A stretch of 49,809 nt of DNA from Moraxella caprae DSM 19149 (GTDB lineage: Bacteria; Pseudomonadota; Gammaproteobacteria; Pseudomonadales; Moraxellaceae). Under the pieces are notes generated by a model, which saw only the letters and a program-made list of their open reading frames with translations, had not been told where the DNA came from and searched no databases. Position 1 is the first letter of the stretch, and every line of letters starts with the position of its first letter. The stretch covers positions 1 through 49,809 of the forward strand of contig NZ_AUGF01000019.1 in the NCBI RefSeq assembly GCF_000426885.1. The letters are read 5' to 3'. Below, piece after piece: positions 1-12,100 of the stretch. The translations under genes and the position numbers were made by a program.

Positions 1-218
1 ATACCTAATATGCGACCAATTGAACGAAAGCCCAAACCTTCTAGATACATATTGATTGCCATTTGCTTGGTTTCTTCGCTTTTATGATGCGTTGGTTTAT
101 GTACTGAAAAGTAATGATTGCAACCTTTGCACTTATAGCGTTGTCTGCCATTGTTAAAACCTGCTTTGACAAAGTGTTTGTGCTTACATTTAGGACAACT
201 ATCAAATGTTTCGTTCAT
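1..218 (-). CDS. IS1-family transposase, InsA-like N-terminus (partial)
   Basis: Start codon at 218 on the minus strand, running off the window with no stop: 72 residues. Residues 8-33 form a zinc ribbon (C8-x2-C11 ... C30-x2-C33, with GRQRYKC before the second pair). A helix-turn-helix follows, with a segment (about 58-72) reading like the InsA 'MAMNGVGCRATARIMG' region. This is the DNA-binding first half of an IS1-type transposase. Whether the second half is a separate frame (InsB, by frameshifting) or the same frame cannot be seen. IS1 is favoured because of the close spacing of ribbon and helix-turn-helix; an IS1595-type zinc ribbon is the alternative. Confidence 0.7.
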   Translation of the reverse strand, partial: MNETFDSCPKCKHKHFVKAGFNNGRQRYKCKGCNHYFSVHKPTHHKSEETKQMAINMYLEGLGFRSIGRILG

Positions 219-282
219 TGGTTTTTACTCTATGGTAAAGTATTGAGCTATTTTAACTTATGTATTTGTTTTTAACAATACC
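1..282 (-). mobile_element. IS1-like insertion sequence, one end only
   Basis: One end of an insertion sequence, cut by the window start. It contains the first part of a transposase reading leftward. The outer boundary is inferred at position 282, because the CRISPR repeat resumes at 283 with only its last 22 nt. Read on the minus strand the end begins GGTATTGTTAAAAAC; IS1-family ends typically begin with GGT. The 64 bp between the end and the transposase start is a normal leader length. The other end and the target duplication lie outside the window. Confidence 0.65.
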
Positions 283-496
283 TAAATTTCTACTGTTTGT
301 AGATCCCAATAATGGGCGGTGTGGTCTCACTCGTCTAACGACCTTTTAAATTTCTACTGTTTGTAGATATAGGAGGTAAAGGCTTTGCAACCGTTGGTCT
401 AACGACCTTTTAAATTTCTACTGTTTGTAGATATCACAAATTTTCTCGTATTGGTTGGAAATCTAACGATTTTTTTAAACTTCTAGGTGCAATACT
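283..496 (+). CRISPR. Type V-A (Cas12a) CRISPR array, 3 spacers, both end repeats damaged
   Basis: Two intact 36-nt repeats (333-368 and 397-432) start GTCTAACGACC and end with the Cas12a crRNA pseudoknot region TCTACTGTTTGTAGAT. The stem TCTAC/GTAGA is the hallmark of type V-A repeats, and this version matches the one known from Moraxella bovoculi. The first repeat (283-304) keeps only its last 22 nt and abuts an IS end. The last (461-496) is degenerate (ATCTAACGATTTTTTTAAAC, then divergent), marking the trailer end. Three spacers of exactly 28 nt lie at 305-332, 369-396 and 433-460. No cas gene is present, so cas12a/cas1/cas2 and the leader must be left of the window. Confidence 0.95.
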
Positions 497-649
497 TGTA
501 ATCCATTTCAAAATTAAGGGTATCTTTATGAAAACATCAAACCTCTTTCCAAACTAAAAACAAACCCTTATAAACACTGGGGTTGAAGTTTTTAAAAATC
601 TATAAAAATCGGGGGTTGGAAAGAAGTCTATTAAATTTTTAGAATTGCA

Positions 650-1654
650 TTAGGGCTTTTTGGCAATCATCACCGCCCGTTTGGGGGCAGGATAACCTTC
701 GGCAGTCTTGGTCTTATCATCTTTATCCAAAAAGTCCACCAATGACTGATAATTCATCCACTCGGTCGCACGCTGTTCATCAGTGCTGGTTACATCAATA
801 TCCACACAACGCACATCAACAAAACCCACCTTGCCAAGCCATTTTGTCAACGCAGGCACGCTCGGCAAAAAATACACGTTATTCATCATCGCATAACGCT
901 CAAACGGCACCAACACGGTATGTTCATCGCCATCAACAATGAGTGTTTCTAGGACGAGCGTGCCACCGTGACGTAGCTGAGCCTTTAACTGCTCCAAATG
1001 CTCAAAGGGCGATGAGCGATGATACAGCACCCCCATGCTAAACACAACATCAAACCACCCCCCAGATGGCAACACTTCTAGTCCCACAGGCACATAATGC
1101 ACGTCGCACGCCCCCACAAAGTGCTTGATTGCCATGAACTGATGATAAAACAAGCACGACGGGTCAATGACCACCACCGACGTCGCCCCCGCCCCGAGCA
1201 TGCGAAAGCCATGATAGCCCGAACCACCACCGACATCTAACACTCGCTTACCTACCAAATCCAAATGCGGAGCAACTCTCTGCCACTTCCAATCCGACCG
1301 CCATTCGGTGTCTATATGGATGAGTTTGTCATCCGAACCGATAAAAAAAGGGCCTTTTCGCCACGGCATGAGTGTTTTTAGCAGTGCCGTAGTTTTTTTA
1401 TACTCGCCCATTTGCCAATCACCGCCCAGCGTAATGGCGACTTTATCGGTCAAATCTGTCGCCACAGGATGAACATTCGGCAGTTTATTGATGGCGGAGG
1501 TATAATAAGGAGCGTGGGCGTAACGGGATTTGTCCTTGACATCACCAAGCCATGTCGGCAGATGAGCAAGCCACTCATGAGCGACTGGATTGTTTTTGGC
1601 AATGTTTAATAAAAACAGATACAAATCTTTTTCAAAATCGGCAATGGTAGTCAT
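650..1654 (-). CDS. cmoB: tRNA U34 carboxymethyltransferase CmoB
   Basis: Transfers the carboxymethyl group of carboxy-SAM to 5-hydroxyuridine at wobble position 34, giving cmo5U in tRNAs that read NNU/A/G codons. The protein has 334 residues, close to the family length. A Rossmann methyltransferase motif lies at about 138-146 (VLDVGGGSGYHG), followed by the acidic nucleotide-binding strand (VVVIDPS) and the CmoB signature FDVVFSMGVLYHRSSPFEHL at about 206-225. It lies 119 bp downstream of cmoA, which makes the donor, and in the same direction, so an operon is likely. Nothing unusual is seen. Confidence 0.95.
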   Translation of the reverse strand: MTTIADFEKDLYLFLLNIAKNNPVAHEWLAHLPTWLGDVKDKSRYAHAPYYTSAINKLPNVHPVATDLTDKVAITLGGDWQMGEYKKTTALLKTLMPWRKGPFFIGSDDKLIHIDTEWRSDWKWQRVAPHLDLVGKRVLDVGGGSGYHGFRMLGAGATSVVVIDPSCLFYHQFMAIKHFVGACDVHYVPVGLEVLPSGGWFDVVFSMGVLYHRSSPFEHLEQLKAQLRHGGTLVLETLIVDGDEHTVLVPFERYAMMNNVYFLPSVPALTKWLGKVGFVDVRCVDIDVTSTDEQRATEWMNYQSLVDFLDKDDKTKTAEGYPAPKRAVMIAKKP

Positions 1655-1773
1655 CAGTGATTCATGTAAAAGTTAAAATTTGGTGTATTTTTAGCAATAA
1701 GGGCGATTACAATTTATCTTGTAAATGGGTTTTAAAACCATCAATGATTTGTAAGATAAAATAAATACAGACT

Positions 1774-2574
1774 TTATTTAAAAGCAATGATAGAGATAAA
1801 ATTTAAAAAGCGAAACCACGTCATCTGTCTGGCAAAACCCACCGCCGTCAGTCGCTCGCTGTGCTGATATTCGCTGTCCGTGATAAGTACATTTTCTAGG
1901 GCATTTCGCTTACCGCTGATTTCAAGCTCACTGTACCCATTGGCACGCTTAAAGTCATAGTACCGCTCAACTTGCCATGCGTCATTTTGCTCATCAAGCA
2001 AATGCACTTTTTCGGTCAATATCAAAATCCCCCCATCCGCCAATGCGTCATGGCATTTTTGCAAAAGTTCCGCCCGTTTGGCAGGCGGTAAAAATTGCAA
2101 AGTCAAATTCAGCACAATCATGTCGCACTCTAAAAGTGCCATCTCATTGATGTCATCGCAGATGATACTGATGTCATGATTGGGATAATGCTCACCCAAC
2201 AAGGCAGTGGCACGCTCGGTCATGGGGTGCGAGTTGTCAATGCCGATAAGCTCCACTTCATCCGCCCCAAACTCGCCTGCCAATGCAAACAGCACCGCCC
2301 CAAGCGATGTGCCTAAGTCATAAACACGGCTGATTTTTTTGCCCTTTTTGTGTTGGCGATGTCTCAGATGACGACGGGCAAAAATCGGCAACATGGCAAG
2401 CACCTGCCCATAACCAGGGACGCTTCGGCGTATCATGTCAGGAAAGCACGCCACCACCTGCTCATCAAAGCTAAAACGGGCGTGTTTGTCAAGAGGCGTG
2501 GTAAACAGTGTGTCCGCACCAGTATTAATGACTGAGTTAATGGTCGGACTGGGGGTATGGTCGCTGTGTGGCAT
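1774..2574 (-). CDS. cmoA: carboxy-S-adenosyl-L-methionine synthase CmoA
   Basis: Converts SAM and prephenate to carboxy-SAM, the donor used by CmoB for wobble-uridine modification. The protein has 266 residues. Visible features are the N-terminal segment [22 protein letters not shown] typical of CmoA, the SAM motif [14 protein letters not shown], the acidic IGIDNS strand and the [10 protein letters not shown] loop. The start at 2574 gives about 20 residues more than some homologues before the conserved part, so an internal start is possible. It is divergent from msrA, with 76 bp between the two starts. Confidence 0.93.
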   Translation of the reverse strand: MPHSDHTPSPTINSVINTGADTLFTTPLDKHARFSFDEQVVACFPDMIRRSVPGYGQVLAMLPIFARRHLRHRQHKKGKKISRVYDLGTSLGAVLFALAGEFGADEVELIGIDNSHPMTERATALLGEHYPNHDISIICDDINEMALLECDMIVLNLTLQFLPPAKRAELLQKCHDALADGGILILTEKVHLLDEQNDAWQVERYYDFKRANGYSELEISGKRNALENVLITDSEYQHSERLTAVGFARQMTWFRFLNFISIIAFK

Positions 2575-2650
2575 GGGTCGTTGGATTTTTATAAAATATG
2601 TGCTATTCTACCACTATTAATCTATTTTTTCATAAATTAAAGGTGTGATT

Positions 2651-3169
2651 ATGCAAGAGATTATCCTAGGGGGCGGTTGTTTTTGGTGTACCGAGTCAGT
2701 ATTTTTGGCGGTCAAAGGCGTTATTTCTGTAACTAGTGGTTATGCAGGCGGACAAGCAGAGACGGCAGATTATGAATCAGTGTGCAGTGGACAGACAGGG
2801 CATGTGGAAGTCATTAAAGTTGTTTATGATGAGCAGGTCATTGATTTATCAAACATTTTGGATATTTTCTTTGCCACGCACGACCCCACCACCCTAAACC
2901 GTCAGGGCAATGACATTGGCACGCAGTATGCGTCTGTGATTTTTTATACCGATGAAGCGGATTTACCCATCATCAACGACAAAATCGCCATGCTAAAAGC
3001 AGACGGCATTAACGTGGTCACACGCGTGGAAAAAGCTCCAGCCTTTTATCAAGCAGAAGATTATCATCAAAACTTTTTTGCCAAAAACCCCACCCAAGGT
3101 TATTGCAACTTTGCCATCCCACCAAAGTTACAAAAATTAAGGGCAGGATTTAGCACTCTTCTTAAATAA
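2651..3169 (+). CDS. msrA: peptide methionine-S-sulfoxide reductase MsrA
   Basis: Repairs oxidised proteins by reducing the S-epimer of methionine sulfoxide, recycled by thioredoxin. Residues 9-13 form the GCFWC signature; C10 is the nucleophile. The protein has 172 residues, a single-domain MsrA with no MsrB fusion. The frame opens with a GTG at 2645, but the ATG at 2651 is preferred because AGG (2641-2643) then lies 7 nt upstream, whereas the GTG would be only 1 nt away. No signal peptide, so it is cytoplasmic. It is transcribed away from cmoA and appears to be a single-gene unit. Confidence 0.94.
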   Translation: MQEIILGGGCFWCTESVFLAVKGVISVTSGYAGGQAETADYESVCSGQTGHVEVIKVVYDEQVIDLSNILDIFFATHDPTTLNRQGNDIGTQYASVIFYTDEADLPIINDKIAMLKADGINVVTRVEKAPAFYQAEDYHQNFFAKNPTQGYCNFAIPPKLQKLRAGFSTLLK

Positions 3170-6100
3170 TGATTCTCTCTGGTTCAATTGTAAGAGATAA
3201 TTCCATTATAGAAATATTTTAGAAACAAAGCGATGTTTCTGCATGAAAAACTGTCATTCAACCACTTAATTTAAAAACTTATACAATTCAGTGGTCGGAT
3301 TATTTTTCATTGCAAATGCAAAAGTTGAGACTGAAGTAGCGTGTACAATGAAAATATCCGTTTAAAAGGCAGGAACCCCTACCCCTCCAGCGACTCCGCC
3401 AAAATCACGCCACCGTCTTTTTGGTAATCACCACCGTGCCAGAGCGTGGGGTTTTGCCCCCTGCCACCGCCCCAAATGTACCCTCAGGGTGCTGAATATT
3501 GATAAACAACGCCTTACAATCAGGGGTCATGGTAATGCCTGTTACTTCACACCCTTTTGTTCCAACAAAAAAGTGTTTTAGCGTGTCGGGCGTGGCTTTT
3601 GCCCCCATGTGGGTGGTTTTGCCTGTGCTTGTGGTCAGGCTCGCCCCGTCTCCGATGTGGTTTGGCAGACTTGCCAGTAGCATACAGTTGGTCGTTTTGG
3701 TGTACGCCCCGTCATCGGTCTGAATCCACAGCACGCCACAGGGGTCAAAAACAGCCCGTCAGGGGACGATAAGTTATTCTCGGCGGTCAAGCCCGACAGT
3801 TTTTGCTTGTGCTTGTCATGGGGAGATGCAAACAAATAAATATCCCAAACAAACGTACCACCCGCGCCCCCTGCTGTCTCAGCAAAGCGAATGATATGCC
3901 CGTGCTGATTACCCTTGCCGTCATAACTTCTGGGGTTGGCTTCGTTCACGCCTACTTCTTTACGCTTAGAATTGTTGGTCAAAGTTACATAAATCTCACG
4001 AGTCAAACGGCTTACCGACACCCATTTAGGTCTGTCCATTTTGGTCGCTCCCACCTTGTCGCCTGCCATACGGGCAAACACGGCAATCTCGGCATCGCTC
4101 TCAAAGTCGGCAAGCATGGGATTTTTCTTAGAAAGCTCACGCCACTGCCCCATGCCGTCATCGTGAAACACCGCCACAAACAGCGTGCCTTTATCCAGAT
4201 GTTTATCGCCCACCGCAAGCCCACCGCCCACATCGGCATTTGTCCATTTGGCATCGGAGACAAATTTATAAATGTACTCGCCCCGAGCATCATCGCCCAT
4301 ATAAAACACAAGCGACTCGCCTTCGTTTGGCGGAGCAAAGGCACGGTTTTCATGAGCAAATCGCCCAAGGCTTGTGCGTTTGACCGCCCTTTCTTTTGGA
4401 TTAAAAGGGTCAATCTCGGTAATGTAGCCAAAGGTGTTAAAGGTATGGCGATAATCGTCCGTGGCGGTTTTGCCTGCCTTGGCAGTGATGTCCCAATGGT
4501 CAAACTCGCCTGCCTGTCCGTCTTTTGGCGTGTGCCAACTGTACGCAGGGTCGTCTATCGTGTCTTCTTTTAAGCCATATCAGGCAAGGCGTTTGTCGTT
4601 TTTGTCGCCGATGATGTCCTTATCCGCCCCACGAGCGAACACATTCAAAAAATTCTCTTCGGTCGTCAAATACGTCCCCCAAGGCGACAGCCCTGCCCCA
4701 CATTGGTTGTTAATACCCACGCTCAATAAGCCTTTTGGGTCAAGGCGTGTTTTGACAAATTCACTGCCCTTTGCCACGCCTGACAATCGGGCTGGCGTAC
4801 CGCTCGTATAGCGTTTGTTAAAGGGCGAATCCTTGATGAGCTCATAACCTGTGGGCGTGCGTTTGACTTCCGCCACCGACACGCCATGAACGTGGATTTC
4901 ACGGCGAACGTCATTGGCAAGTCGTCTTTTTTGAAAAATCTTGGGAGCAGTGTCGTCTTGGTCGGAGTAGTTTTCAATGGGATTTAGGTTTGAGTTGGTG
5001 TATGCGTGGTTCATGGCAAGCAGTCCCCGTTCGGACACATCGGGGCGTAACTGCCGTTTTTTAAGCCAAAAAACCACATTCCGTCATGGTTGTCGCCCAT
5101 GCGGTATTTAAAAGATTCGCCCACCACCATACGGTCGTCCGTCCACTCGCCAAGTCCGCTGACAATGGGCGTTCCCATGGGCAAAATCAGCTCGGCACGG
5201 TAGCCGTCCGCCACAATCATGTCGCCCCCGTGTGATGGGGAACGGCGGTAAATTTTAGGGCGGTTGGGCGTTTTGGGCGTTTGCCTGCCCCATTGGTTGC
5301 CATTTTTGCCACTGCCCCTGTTACACAGCCCATAAAAGGCAATGAGCCAAGGAAACTTGCGGTCATAAGCCCTGCCCCACCCTTTAAAATGGAGCGTCTT
5401 TTGATGAGCATATTGGCAAATTCAGGGTTGTCGGTCGGGTTTGAGTCTTCGATGATTTCGTCATCGTGGTCTAGGTCGGTGTTGCTGTGCAATGGCATGG
5501 CGTACTCCAAAAGTTATCAAAGTACGCATAGGATACGAGCTTTTTATGACGGTTTTGTGAATGGTTTATGATGATTTGATGAAAATTACCGCAGTTGGTA
5601 AGGGCGTGATGAACATGCCCCACGTGGCATTTCCTTAGAGTAAATTGCAATTTACCCCACAATCATAATAAATCAACCATAACTTATTTTACCAAATTCT
5701 CAATAAATTCAATAAAATCCACCGCAATGGTTGTGCCACATTGCTCGTCAATCTCACGCACGCACGTTGGCGAAGTTACGTTAATCTCGGTAATTTTTGC
5801 CCCGATGAGGTCAAGCCCCACAAAATACAAGCCTTTTTCCACCAAAGTAGGGGCGACTTTTTCGGCAACGGCTCGCTCAGCGTCCGTGAGTGGCATGGCA
5901 ACGCCACGCCCGCCCGCCGCCAGATTGCCCCGAGTCTCGCCCCCTTGCGGGATACGAGCCAAACAAAACGGCACAACCTTACCACCAACAATCAACACTC
6001 GCTTATCACCGTCTTTAATCTCGGGCAGGTATTTTTGAGCCATGATAGGCAGAGTTTCTAATTGGGTCAGCATCTCCAAAGTTGAGCCGATATTTGGGCT

Positions 6101-9100
6101 GTCCGCCATCAAACGAAAAATTCCCATACCGCCCATGCCGTCAAGCGGTTTGACAATCACGTCTTGATGTTCGTCAATAAACGAGCGAATGTGCGACTCT
6201 TTGGCGGTAACAATGGTCGGACTCATCAGCTCGCTAAACTGCGTGGCAAAGAGCTTTTCGTTGCACGCACGCACCGAACTTGGGTCGTTTGCCACCAGCA
6301 CGCCTGCCCGCTTGGCGTATTCTAATAGGTGCAAGGCGTACAAAAAATTCATGTCAAAAGGCGGGTCTTTACGCATCAAAATCACGTCAAATTCAGTGGC
6401 TTTGACGGTTGATTTTTCGCTAAGCCTATAAAAATTATCAGGATTTTTAAAGACTTCCACGTCCTGTTTATCCACACACAGCTCGCCCTTATCAAGCCAC
6501 AAATCATGAATGCCACAATACGCCAAGCCATGCCCACGCTCGGCTATCGCCCACATCATCGCAAGGGACGTGTCTTTTTTGTAGTTAATGGTGGCAATAT
6601 CGTCCATGACGATAAGAAAGTTAAGTTTTTTCATCAGATTTTCCAGTTAAAAATGGTTAGAAATGTTTAAAAATACCACGCCAATCCGCCAACGCACAGA
6701 CATTGCCATGCTTTTTGGCTTTGGCGATATGGCGAGTGTCGGCACTGACAAACGTGATGTTGCGATTGATTGCCATTGCTTGATAAATGCTGTCATACAT
6801 GGACGGATAGCCACTTTTGGCATTGCCGTCTTGGCAGATTTTGGTCGCCAGTTGCCAGTCGTCAAGCGTTGGTTCATACAGACTAAGACTGGCTTTATAA
6901 TAGACATTTAGGCTAGACAACAACTTATCCAAATCCACGCCTTTTTGCACGCACACGCCAATCACTTCGTATTCAAAAAGCGTGGGGGCGATAAATACTA
7001 TGTCATTTTGATTGCAAAATGACAAAAATTCACGGGCGGTTTGACTGTCTGGCTCGGGTGCAAAAATTTTGATAAAAATATTGGCATCCACAACCACTTT
7101 TGGCAATACGTCATACATGATAATGTGTGTCTCGCAGTTGTCTTAAAAGCTCCGTACCTGTTTTTTCGCCTTGTTTGGGCGTGCTGTCATCAAAATGCCA
7201 AATGATATTTTCAATGGCTTCACGGTTTTTTTGCTCAATCAATGACGCAAACAGCCGATTGACATACTCCGACTGCTTGTCAAGCCCATATATCTTATCC
7301 AACGCCACGGCAAGCTCTTCATCAATCACAAAAGTTCTTTCAACCACCGCCATAACGCCCCCTATACGCCATATTGCTCACGGTAGGCTTGCATTTTTGC
7401 CAAATGCTCAGTCTCGCCTTTGTCTTGCAAAAAGGCAATAATATCATCAATATCCACCAAGGCAAACACAGGCACGCCAAAATCATCTTTGATTTGCTCT
7501 ACTGCCGAACGCTCGTCCTGTCCACGCTCTTTGCGGTCAAGGGCGATGACAATCCCAGCTAGGCTTGCCCCTGCATTCCTTAAAACCTCCACCACTTCAC
7601 GCACAGCCGTCCCTGCGGTCATGACATCGTCAATCACCCACACCGATTTGCCTGACAAATCCGCTCCAACAAGGTTACCCCCTTCGCCATGCGTTTTGGC
7701 TTCTTTGCGGTTATAGCCCCAAGCGGTGTCAATGCCATGCGAACGCCATAGAGTCTGAGCGGTGGTCGCCACAAACGGAATGCCCTTGTACGCCGCCCCA
7801 AAAATCGTGGGATTATCGCCCAACTGTCCTGCCAAAATAGCGGCATAACCATTTGAGAGCATATCCAACGCCTTACCGCTAGACAGTAGCCCTGCATTAA
7901 AAAAATAGGGACTCACCCGCCCTGATTTTAGGGTAAATTCACCAAATTTTAAAACGCCATAGTCAAGCAGCAGCCCAATAAATTCGTTTTTGTTAAACAT
8001 AAAAATCTCCGATAAAATAACGATTAAAATAAATGATAAAATAATCTCTATTGTACTCTGTTTTGACAAATTTCCCAAATTTTTTACAATAAAAAACGCA
8101 CTGAGATAGTGCGTTTTTGTCATTAAAATCGTGCTGTGACACCAACGGTAAAAGCTCTGGCAGGTAGCGGGGCGATATAACGCAAGGGTGAGTTATGCGG
8201 GCGAGCATCCTCATTAAGCAAATTTGTACCACCAAAACGCAACGTCATCGGACTGCCCAACCAATACACGTCTTTTTTCACATCTGCACTGATAAGTGTG
8301 TAGGCAGGTAGTGCTGTCTCGCTCTTGGCGTTTTGATAACGCGGCTCATCATAATACACACCATCAATACCCACTTGCCAATCCTGATACTGCCACTTCA
8401 CCCCAAGTCCGTAGCGATTGGTTGGCATATTTGGCATATAGATACCGTCGTTATGTAAAGCCACTTCACTAGCATTTAGATGTTTGTTTTTAACCAAATC
8501 AGCAAATGACGATATCGTCATACTGCCATAACGCCCCAAATCAAAATCCCGACTCACATCTACCTCAAAACCCGTTACCTGAACGTCATTTTGTTGCCAG
8601 TATTTTAATGGCATCCTCGCTCCACCTGTAATCGCCCCACTTGACGCCATATGAATGTAGTCGGTGAACTTATTTGCATACACTGATGCATTTACATCAA
8701 AATCCGAACCATCAAATGATACAGACAATTCTTTGCTTTTTACCCGCTCTGGTTTTAGGTTTTGATTGCCTTCTTCGTGTGCCATGATGCTATAATGTAA
8801 ATTGGATGCATAAAGCTCATTAATGTCGGGTGCTCTTTGGCTATCGGCATAGCGAGCCTTAATGCCCACTCGGTCAAACGGACGAAAAGATGCTTGGATA
8901 TCATAGCTATCTAGCCCATATTTTCTGCCTTCTAGCTTTGTATTCTTGGCGTTACGATGTGTGGCAAAGTCACCCACAATATCGTGTTCAACACGTTCAT
9001 GGCGGTAACCCAATGTCAAATCCACAGGCTTAAATGATAGCGTTTCTTGTAAAAACACCCCATAAGTTGTTGTATTCACATTAGGCAGATACACCGATTC

Positions 9101-12100
9101 GCCCGCTCCTTGAACCTGTCTTTTAGAGCCGTTTACCCCTACCACACCCGACATAAATGATTGGGGCTGATGATAAGCCGATGTGGCAAATTGACTGGTG
9201 CGAAAACGGTAGTCATTAGCCAACTGCTCCCCCACATTCTCTTTACTCTGCTCATCAACCCAACCAGCACGAACGGTCATGCGATTTAGCCAAGGCGAAG
9301 CATGATGTGTCTGTGCTTCGACGGCCAGTTTATTTTGCGTGCCATCAATACGCACGGGCTGACCGCTTTTATAATCAAGCCCTGCTCCTAGATTTGACAT
9401 GGAAAAACCCGGCAGTCCATAGCGACTGTGCTTTGTATCAGCAGATAAAGCGATGTAATTGCTTTTGCCATGTCCTTGCCAGAAATAACTACCTGCCACG
9501 CCCAAGCGATGATTTTCAAGATCGCTGTTGCCTAGCTTCTTATGATAATTTTCGGTAATGTCCAAAATTTTATCCACTTTCTCTATCTTGTCGGGGGTAC
9601 CTGCGACATAATAGGGATTGTCTTTATACCTAGGATTTGGCGTATTGGTGAACACATCTGTCAATTCAAGTCCCCAATCGCTGTATTTATCATGAATCTT
9701 GCCCGTTGTCATGTCATAATAATCGGGCATATAGTATTTTTTGGAAGCGATGTTAAATTCGCTTTTGATGATAGGCTGGCGTTGACATGAATTCACCAAA
9801 TTCATATCATAGCCAAGCCCGTATTGGTTACGTGAAATTAATTGACTATCACACACACCCGCCTTACTTGCCCCCACAATGTCGTAGCCATCTAACTGCT
9901 GAGTAGAATACAAGACATTGACACTGATGTTTTTTTGGTTGTTAAAATTCGCCTTGACGCCATGCGAGTCAATGTCATTAAAACCTTTTTGCAAATGCAC
10001 TTCAAGCCCCACAGGCTCATTATTAAGATACTTTGGCACAAGACCGCCATCAATCTCTACGCTACCACCAATGGCATGACCACCTTCTTTTACGACATTA
10101 TTAAACTTTTGCACACCGACCAAACGATGAAATACTGGGTCAAAAGCGATATTTGTCCCTGCACTCATGGCATTTAGTCCATTGGCCGCCATGCCATTTT
10201 CTGTGATATTAACTCGATTGCCAGATAAGCTACGCACCACGGGCGAGCCTGCATGCGGACCAAAACTACTACTCTGCACGCCTGAGATGCCTTTAACTGC
10301 ATCGCCAAGTGTTTTATTATCTGATAATTTATTATAAATATAGGTGGCGTTTGGTGCTTTTTCATCAAGATAGATGGTCATTGCCGGCAATTGAACGTTG
10401 GGCAACTCTTCTGCCATTGCCACCTGAGCCAATATCGCCAACATCGTCAAATTTAATGTACGTAAATGCATAATTACCTCAAAAAATATATATTATTACA
10501 TAACTATTACATAAAAACAACAAATATCTTTACACAAATTTCAAGCTTACATACCAACGGAACCTAAAAATTAACACAAATTATAATGCGGGCAATGCAC
10601 CATTTTGGACTTAGGCTTTTAATAGCACGTATTGTACACCTTAGCCCAAAAACAAGCTTGTAGCACTTTTGGAGTTGTTTGGGTATATCATGACATATAA
10701 TTAATTAAGCTCAAAATACACCACATTAGGTTTTCCGTTCGTGGTGAGCTAAGTCGAACCATGACGGAAACCGACCCTTCGACAAGCTCAGGGTGAACGG
10801 TTTTGGTGTTTTTTGAAGTTAAATTGCTATACAAACCGTTAGTGCAGACAATAAAAAAACCCAATCACAAGATTGGGTTTTTTAGGTAGTGGCATATTAA
10901 CCTTGGGCGGCGGCTTGGGCGGCAGCAACTTCAGCAGCGAAGTCTTCTTGCTTTTTCTCAATACCTTCGCCAACTTCTAAGCGTTTGAAGCTGATGACAG
11001 TGGCGTTTTCAGCTTTTAGGACATCGCCAACTTTTTTGTCATTGTCGATGACATAAGGCTGATTTACCAAAGTCACTTCGTTTAGGTACTTTTGAACACC
11101 ACCAGTAATCATCTTCTCGACAACCGCTTCTGGCTTGCCTGACTCTTTGGCTTTGGCTTCGATGATGTCTTTCTCACGAGCTAGGATGTCAGCAGGCACG
11201 CTCTCTTCGTTTACCGCCAATGGGTTAAAGGCAGCAACTTGCATGGCAACGGCTTTACCAAGCTCTTCTGAACCACCTTCATAAGACACCACAACACCGA
11301 TACGCAGACCGTGACGGTAAGCGGCTAGGTTAGCACCTTCGATGACTTCGGCACGGCGAACTTGTACGTTCTCACCGATTTTTTGTACTAGGGCAACACG
11401 AGCTTCTTCTACACTCACGCCATCTTCATAAGACAATGCAGAGATAGCAGCCACGTCAGTGGTGTTATTTGCTAGGGCAAGTTCAGCCACTTTGTTGGCA
11501 AATGCGGTGAAGTTTTCGTCTTTGGCAACGAAGTCAGTTTGGCAGTTTACTTCTAGTAGTAGTGCCTTGCCAGCCGTTTGGGCGATGATAATAGCACCGT
11601 CAGCGGCGATGTTACCTGCTTTTTTGGCAGCTTTGGCTTGACCTGATTTACGCAAGTTGTCAATGGCAAGCTCGATGTCGCCATTTGCTTCTTCTAGGGC
11701 TTTTTTACATTCCATCATACCAAGACCAGTGCGGTCACGGAGTTCTTTTACGGTTTTTGCAGATACTTGAGACATGGATTTTACCTTTTATGTGCTAATG
11801 ATTGAATTTAAAATGCAATGACTTGCACACAGCAAGTCATTGATGGAGCGTATCGAGCATTTGTCATAACGAGCGTATCACCTTAGATTGACATGCTTGA
11901 TAAATAACATAACACAACACGCCCAGTGCCAAATCAATAGTTATTTACCACTTGACCCGCTTGATCGATTTTATCTTCAACATCGGCAGTAGCATTATTG
12001 CGGCTGGCTTGTTTTTCAGGGTCTAACTCATCGCCTTTACCTTGAGTTTTGGCATACTCTTTACCAGCGATGATGGCATCTGCCATGGCAGTAGCGTATA